Source: Litsea cubeba
Lineage: Eukaryota > Streptophyta > Magnoliopsida > Laurales > Lauraceae
Reading direction: 5' to 3'
Assembly: GCA_012931725.1 (NCBI GenBank)
Contig: WHSA01000965.1
Coordinates: 1-64,000, forward strand
Length of the DNA: 64,000 nt
Below the pieces are notes generated by a model, which saw only the letters and a program-made list of their open reading frames with translations, searched no databases and was not told where the DNA came from. Positions 58,115 to 64,000 of the stretch are shown in pieces. A program made the position numbers and the translations under genes. How positions within the stretch are numbered: the first letter of the stretch is position 1; each line of letters starts with the position of its first letter.

Positions 58115-58436
58115 TTAATCAATAATCTTCCTAAATCATCTCATTCCCACACGTTCCCTAAACTTATATTCTAATCCCTTTCTATGTTATCTAATAAATT
58201 GCAAGCTTTCCATTTAAACTAACTAGCATTTCAGAGTGAGAGTCTCTGCTGATTCGGACTCTGAATCCTTTTCCTTTTTTTTCTATAAAATCTCTCTCTA
58301 CCATCTTCTTTTGATTCAAGTAAAAATCTGTTTCCATTGTAGGGGCCCTTGAAGGCATAAACCTTGGAAATTAATGGTTGGATCATCTATTCTGCCATTG
58401 ATGATAAAGATTTATTAAAAATATATTTAAAATAGA
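58115..58436. other. Spacer, no gene recognised
   Basis: Ordinary sequence following the PIF-like element. Nothing to annotate apart from the target duplication at its left edge. Confidence 0.4.
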
Positions 58437-58815
58437 TATACATATGGGACCCACTATTTTATTTAGACTTTGAAATTAGATATATTGTGGATGAGATTAC
58501 ATATGAGACCCACCCATTTTGATCATTGTATTCCTTTTCTATGTTCCGAATGGAATTATACATGCGACCAGTTATATGAAACATTTGATGCATTTTTTTA
58601 AATTTTAGATAAGGTTACACATAGGACTCACTGATTTGAAAATTTCTCTTGAGATGTATTTTTAATATCTTGGATGGAAATATACATATGGGATCCACCT
58701 ATATTTGAATTTGTCACTGGATATATTTTTGTTCTTTAATTTGGATGAGGTTAATTACATGGAGACCCACCCATTTAGAAATTTTTCATTGGTTAAACTT
58801 ATGAAGGAACCCATT
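58437..58815. repeat. Degenerate tandem repeat, about 60-bp unit, about six copies
   Basis: acatatgggacccac (58440), acatatgagacccaccc (58499), acatgcgacc (58560), acacataggactcac (58617), acatatgggatccacc (58684) and acatggagacccaccc (58756) recur at 57-70-bp spacing. Each is followed by a tttgaaatt-like block and a gatgagatta or gatgaggtta-like block. Strongly diverged, hence old. Confidence 0.75.
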
Positions 58816-59513
58816 TTGTGAAAAGTTGTAGTGGAAAATCCTAGCCCTTAGAGTTTGTGTCAACTGAAGAGGTCGAGTGGTGAGATGCCTGTAAAGGGAT
58901 TGAAACAATCATAAGTTTTTCCCTTAAACAAAATGAAATGGGGCCACCAAACGTTTGGTAGAGCTTTTCATGTGCATTTGTGCAACAAGAGAAAGTCACA
59001 ATAGAGAGGACAATGGTTCTGATTTCTCACCAACTCCATTGTTTTGTTATTTGATGTACAATACATTTTTCTTGCGAAAAAATTTAGAAAAATGAATTGG
59101 TTTTCCTCAATAAAATAAAATCTGATTCTATGTGGGAAGGTACTAGGAGTACTGGATTGGATTTGGGGAAGAGAGAAAGAAGGAATAAAGAAGAAGATGA
59201 GGAGTTTATGTCTGCTCAGGGTCGACAGCAACCCTCATTGGTTATAGTGAGGGTCCGCCCTTAACATAAAAAGTAAAGATCATAGCGACCATTAAAAAAA
59301 AAAAGATAAAAAACATTTATTTTTCTGAACAGATTTTTTGTTTTGGTACTACTTTGGCTAAAATTCCATATTTAGTTCACTCGTCACGGAAAGTGATTTT
59401 TTCTGATAAAATTCCCCAAAACAAATATATCAGTATCTTACTAGTGTCACGCTCTCGTTAAAGTAATCATAACACTGCTTGTCGGGAACTATGTCCATAT
59501 TAGGAAATAGTTG
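58816..59513. other. Spacer before C6, no gene recognised
   Basis: The minus frame 58968-59231 shows no known domain. The C6-related sequence begins at about 59514. Confidence 0.4.
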
Positions 59514-59549
59514 ACGGCAATTCTACCCATCTTTTAGCCTACTTGCAGT
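59514..59549 (+). pseudogene. Gene copy C6: 5' exon remnant before the copia fragment
   Basis: ggcaattctacccatctttt followed by agcctacttgcag matches C1 at 15302-15338 (the LPILLGYLQL block) with one base lost. The sequence then changes at once into a copia LTR. Upstream of 59514 the similarity to C1 is lost, so C6 has no identifiable start of its own. Confidence 0.7.
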
Positions 59550-60512
59550 TTACCGAGACACTTCCGGATAATCCACCTGACAAGCCATCTCATGAACCCA
59601 ACTACAACTCATACAAACAAGAAGAAGTCAAAGATACATCCACCATCCAATAAAGAGATAATCTCAACAATACCAAGCATTGAGGAGAAATAATCACATC
59701 TGAAATCTATCACATTGTAACAAACATACTGTAAAAGTCTTATACATAGTCAATGCTCTCTCAGTGAATATAAAAGCGAATACATTTCAACTTCTCTGTT
59801 TTTAAAATCTCTTTATTGTATCAGAGCACTTTTGACTCACGTCCATAATCATGTCTTCTTCTACTTCTTCAACTAATGTATCTTCCAACTCATCCTCTCC
59901 TACTTTTCCTTCCAATCATCAACCTTCTGTCAAATTATCCAAAGAAAATTATCTCTCTTGGAAAACTGCTATTCTGCCCTATCTTCGGGGTCATCGTTTT
60001 CTTGGCTACGTTGAAGGTCACATTACTGCACCAACCCAAGCCATTCCCACCTCCACCTCTGATCCTACACCTACACCAAATCCTGCCTATGATCAATGGC
60101 TTGAACAAGATCAAATCATTCTCAATATCCTCATCTCTGCTCTCTCTGAATCACTTATTCCTCATGTTGTTGGTCTCGAAACATCTCGTGATCTCTGGGT
60201 CACTCTTGACAATATGTTCTCAGCTCAGTCTCAAGCCCATATCATCCAGCTCCGTCGACAATTAACCTCACTCAAGAAAGGTGGTCTCTCAATTCAAGAT
60301 TACTTCCAAAAGGCAAAAACCTAGGCTGACAATCTCACTGCAATTGGGCAAACTGTTGAAGCTTCTGATGTTGTTGCTTATATTCTTGCTGGCCTACCCT
60401 TTGAGTATGACTCTCTTGCTGCTGCTGTCACCACTCGCATTGAAACTGTTACTCTTGATGCTCTTTATGGCTTCCTTTTGAGTCATGAATTACGGCTCGA
60501 ACAACAGAATGC
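59550..60512 (+). mobile_element. copia fragment (LTR end, primer site, gag) inserted in gene copy C6
   Basis: A part-LTR (about 59550-59814) with a gtgaatataaaagcgaa promoter-like region near 59764 leads to ttgtatcagagc, an initiator Met tRNA type primer site (59816-59827), and then to gag at 59851. The fragment ends inside gag at about 60512, where C6 resumes. The 5' end of the LTR, the rest of the element and the 3' LTR are absent and no target duplication is visible. The orientation equals that of the gene. Confidence 0.8.
59851..60324 (+). pseudogene. copia gag (UBN2-type), interrupted by a stop
   Basis: 157 residues from ATG at 59851: a Ser/Thr-rich start, VKLSKENYLSWKTAILPYLR (the conserved gag beginning), then WLEQDQIILNILISALSES, TSRDLWVTLDNMF and LRRQLTSLKKGGLSIQDYF. 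A TAG at 60322 interrupts. In the same frame gag-like sequence continues (ADNLTAIGQ, YILAGLPFEYDSL, LLSHELRLEQQ) up to about 60512. Gag forms the virus-like particle of the retrotransposon. This copy could yield at most the N-terminal half. Confidence 0.85.
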
Positions 60513-61141
60513 AACCACAACATCATCAAGGTGGTGGTGGTGGTGAAGGAAATGCAGCAGCAGCAGCTCGCTTTGATTCGCTAACAGCATCATTTCTCTG
60601 TTTCACCATTGCCCTCATTTCGCTCACATCCTCCAGTCCCGTTCCTCCTTCTAAAGGCCTTAAAATCTGCGTTTTCCATCTCATATTAGGAAGTGGTGTG
60701 CTCCTTTCTTCATCGGTCCCAAACATGCTGATGCTCCGCTGGCTTCCCTATTTCTCCTGCATCCGTCCCTTTTTTCATCTTCTCCCTCTCCCATTTCAAC
60801 TCCCAATCCTCCATTCTTCCAAATCCATATGGGAAATCACTAAATGATATGTTGGCTCTCTCTTTGATATGCTCCCTGACAGGTTTCGACTCTGGATCCT
60901 GCAATCTTTCCAATCCGCCATCAGACAGTTGGTGACAGTTGATTCCAGTCAAGATGCTCAGCCATCCTCCCCAGTCCCACCTGTACAGACTAACATCAAC
61001 TTGGAGATGGTGGAGCTCCTCCACAATGGTATTACAACAAATATTGCTTCGACCTTTTTGGCGCCATCATCCTCACAAAAAGCCCAATTGAACTTGAAGG
61101 GGGTTCACGTACACCCTTCAGAAGATATCACCTCCCTCTAA
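60485..61141 (+). pseudogene. Gene copy C6: fused to gag, one nonsense codon
   Basis: In the frame +1 to gag, an ATG inside gag (60485) opens MNYGSNNRMQPQHHQ, runs into the Gly-rich linker and Ala run of the gene, then the hydrophobic segments, SSSVPNMLMLRWLPYFSCIRP and the FHxL block. It stops at TGA 60845-60847, where C1 has CGC for Arg. The frame continues unbroken after the stop (YVGSLFDMLPDRFRLWILQ) to LVTVDSSQDAQ, a tail with GITTNIAST and HVHPSEDITSL, and TAA at 61139-61141. Apart from that codon and the lost N-terminus it is complete, and it shows the full family C-terminus. Confidence 0.75.
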
Positions 61142-61677
61142 ATCTCAGAAACAGAGAGAGAGAGAGCATTACTATGTCTAGATATACTTGTTGTTGTTCA
61201 TACTGCCATTCCAAGCACCTCTGCTTGTCAAGTCACTACTGGAAGAACATGGTCAGTCAGTCATTCTGCGGCACAACCGATTTGTAACTGGTAAGTACAT
61301 GTCATTTCGGGTAGTTCATATGTCCTTTAACAGAGACTTTATGTTCTACGGACCTTTCTTTCCCTTGCAGATTTGAAAGTTGGTTTATGTGACATTATAT
61401 TAGAAAAAGTAGAGAGAGTTGTTTACTTTCATTTCTACTTTTTATTGCATTTAAGTGGTGTATGTTGTTCCTCTGTAAAAGTTAGTTAATGAATCCTATA
61501 TTACTAAAAACTGTAATCTGACTGTACTCTTGTAATAAAAGTCTTATGTGACGACTTAAAAAGGTTTTAATCGGGAGGATGATATAATTAATAATTTGGG
61601 GGATGAGAAGATATCAATGAATGATGTAATGAGAGGATGATACATGTATTGTTCTTCTCTCTATGCAAATCTCCATA
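61142..61677. repeat. C6 3' UTR with intron, start of flank F6
   Basis: After the stop, an intron with donor actg|gtaagtac (about 61290) and acceptor cccttgcag (61371) sits where C2 and C3 have theirs. Then follows the usual array flank, including gtttatgtgacattatattag. Confidence 0.65.
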
Positions 61678-64000
61678 TATATTGATCGGCTATTTACTGC
61701 ATAAGTAAAACAATCGTATAAATTTGCACAAAGATACCAAAGAAGCAAAAATCTGTGATGGATTGAACTTGGAAACAGCTCGCATAATTAATTTCTGATG
61801 TTATCTCATGTCTGTTTATTCATCCGTATCTAAAACTTGATGGTTTCACTCACTCGATTGAAGAGTGGCAAAAGCAAGAATTGATAATTCATATGCTCAA
61901 CCGCATGCATACGATACTAACCTGCAGTTCTTAAAAAGAAAACAAAATCCAAACTTCATCTTGCAAAACATTTTGGGAAATTGTGGGACACATTATCACA
62001 TAACCTACAAACAGGTCTACAAGCTTTCTCTGTGAGTTTAATCATGTTCCATGCCAATGTTGTTGGCCATTTTCATTATCTTTACAAAACTTTGAAATCA
62101 ATAAGATTACATTATTCTACACTTGTCCCACATTATTAGACACATCGACAACGAATTTGGACAAGGCATGAATTGCTTCCTGCAGCTCATCCATTCCCTT
62201 GGTTTGAGAAGTCTTCAGAAGCAAGGTTCCAATCCTCAAACTAAACACAGAAATTGAAACCTACTGTGTTACCAAATTTGATGTAAACCTGAACTCTGAA
62301 AAACCCTGATCGCCCTCTTTGAAATCCTGTAAAGAATAAAGGAAACAGGACAGGAGGCCTGTAAAGAATCATAAACGGAAAGGATTACAAATATATATAT
62401 ATCCAAATACTTAAAGCCATTTATATAGGATGGAAGGAAGAGAACCACAAAAAATTCTTGATCAAGAACCCTTTCAACCAGCAATATTCTCCTGTAAGAC
62501 AGTGATATAGAGTAACTCAATAATTTTTTGTGTAAATTTTTTAATGAGATTACAGAGGATGTCCGAACAGTCCTTGTAATATGACTTCCACAGTTCCCTT
62601 CCACTAGATTGGCCCTTGTAATAAGTTAGAGCTCTTTCAGGATAAAAGAACTGTGGACTCTATAGATAATTTCCTACTTAAGAGTTTCTAATCCAGGATA
62701 GTCTTACAAACACAATTTATGAACATACTTATAAGGCCACTACACTACGATACATGCCAATCATGGAGGAAAGGTAGGTAGAAAGGCCTACATGCGTAGA
62801 GTTGGGTCAAACATGACTGAGGTTCCGAAACTATGACATTTTTTATCATTTAGGTAAAGACAATCTTGTGATGATTCATATCAATGGTGAATAACCATTG
62901 AGTGCATGTCTATCCAATTTTTTTCTCAGGTTTAGTGTTGGTGCAAGGCTTGAGTTGGTCATAGGTGGGCCCACATAAGAGTTCTTAACTTTTAAACTTG
63001 CGAGCATTTCTCACTAGAAATATGCACACACACACGCACACAAACAACACACACACAAAGCAATGATTTGTTGCGCATGTTTGCACCATAGGCACAAATT
63101 GGGCTGTCGGACCCACCTGGTTGCACGACAATCATGGGGGTTTGGGATGGATTGATCTTATCAACCCATAGAGCTATGCAAATGGTCAACCCCGTCACAT
63201 TATCCTAACCCTTGATATTCTGCCCTCAAATTTTAATGGTTCCTAAGACATTGGCATTTTGTGTTTTCAATCCAACGATGAGCAACATTTCAGTGGGTGT
63301 CGAAATTATGGTGAGAGCCAATTCATGGGAAGAAGGCAGTAAGTGTAGTGAGTGCCAGGTGTTTGATGTCGTCAGTGGGCTAGGTGGAAACATTAGAGGT
63401 GTTCATTGTTCTCACCAAATTACATGATTGATGATACTACAACTCAATTGGAATTCTAGGTTTCAGGATACTCGCTCTCTTTGTTATACCTGGTTAACAT
63501 CTCCTCCTTCCCTTATCAGATCCATACCTTGTGTGGATAATTATATGAAGAGAAGATCAATCTCCCTTTCGAATTTGAGTGTTCGATCTTCTACATTTTC
63601 TTTATCATGCTGTAAAATTTATCCTTGTTAGCATCATAGAATACACAAGACCTGCAGTTTTATGCTTGGCTAGTTAATCTTGCTTTGAGTGGATATGTCT
63701 GCAAATTAAAAGTACATTTCATTATAGATTGAGATTTTATTCAAGTGATTATTGTTTGTAACGAATCAATGTTGTGGTTGGTATAATATTTTGTTTTCTT
63801 GCATTTTGGCTGTTTTGGTGGTTTCTTCCAAATGACTGAAGCTTTAATTCATTTTGTCCACTTGTCAAATTTTGGAGGAGGATTTACAATATTAGTTTTT
63901 TCTTAGATGTTGTAGATATGTTGTGCTGAAAAAAGATGCAACCTGGACATTGAAGTACAATCTAAGTGATCAAAATGTGTTTTACATATGCATACTTTTT
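61678..64000. repeat. Array flank F6, near-duplicate of the window start
   Basis: Aligns base for base with 1-2314; by eye about 95 percent identical, with many of the differences being single-base indels. In the first 310 bp essentially all indels are losses in the left copy. It contains the CA microsatellite near 63030 and runs off the window before reaching the putative exon. Short frames (62269-62604 minus, 63212-63631 plus) are not conserved across flanks. Confidence 0.9.

Overview
This is nuclear DNA of a flowering plant, most likely a species with a large, repeat-rich genome. The evidence is the mix of element types: Ty1/copia elements primed by initiator-Met tRNA, long solo LTRs with TG...CA ends, a CACTA terminus, hAT and PIF/Harbinger-type inverted-repeat elements, and GT-AG introns in the one recognisable low-copy gene family. 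I cannot name the species. I recognised no rRNA, tRNA, bacterial-type gene or CRISPR array.

The backbone is an old tandem array of one unrecognised gene, which I number C1 to C6. It encodes a small protein of about 170-220 residues with two hydrophobic segments and a conserved Ser-Ser-x-x-Pro-Asn-Met core. The copies lie near 15.2, 21.5, 33.6, 41.3, 46.7 and 59.5-61.1 kb, all on the + strand. All but one are damaged: C1 has a late frameshift, C2 has lost its 5' end, C3 is a 3' fragment, C4 is riddled with stops and indels, and C6 is split by a copia fragment and carries a nonsense codon. Only C5 (46672-47181) is open throughout. Most copies are followed by several kilobases of shared flank: 1-4615, 16.2-21.5 kb, 22.1-32.8 kb, 33.8-39.6 kb, 41.9-43.2 kb and 61.2-64 kb. 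The first 2.3 kb and last 2.3 kb of the window are almost the same sequence.

Layout. 1-7.5 kb: array flank split by a 2.8-kb solo LTR. 7.5-14.5 kb: small inverted-repeat elements, a 932-bp Tat-like solo LTR, a 1.8-kb inverted-repeat element filled with a 21-24-bp minisatellite, and a hAT remnant. 14.7-22.1 kb: C1, a 5'-truncated copia element and C2. 22.1-33 kb: flank with a complete 4954-bp copia element (near-identical LTRs, ATATT target duplication, but no gag). 33.6-39.6 kb: C3, a small transposon with an identifiable empty site, and two adjacent copia fragments, one hit by a MITE. 41.3-47.2 kb: C4, a short solo LTR and C5. 47.5-54 kb: a hAT element, then a Sirevirus-like LTR holding a CACTA end and a 0.7-kb pyrimidine tract. 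54.1-58.8 kb: nested hAT, hairpin and duplication structures, then a PIF/Harbinger-like element with an extremely AT-rich core and a degenerate 60-bp repeat. 59.5-64 kb: the gag-C6 chimera and its flank.

The genes do not form a pathway. The window records gene birth and death: a tandem gene cluster expanded, most copies decayed, and retrotransposons and DNA transposons inserted into it. Shared flanks give empty-site controls for several insertions. Coordinates of degenerate elements are accurate to about 10 bp unless a target duplication is given. All comparisons were made by eye.
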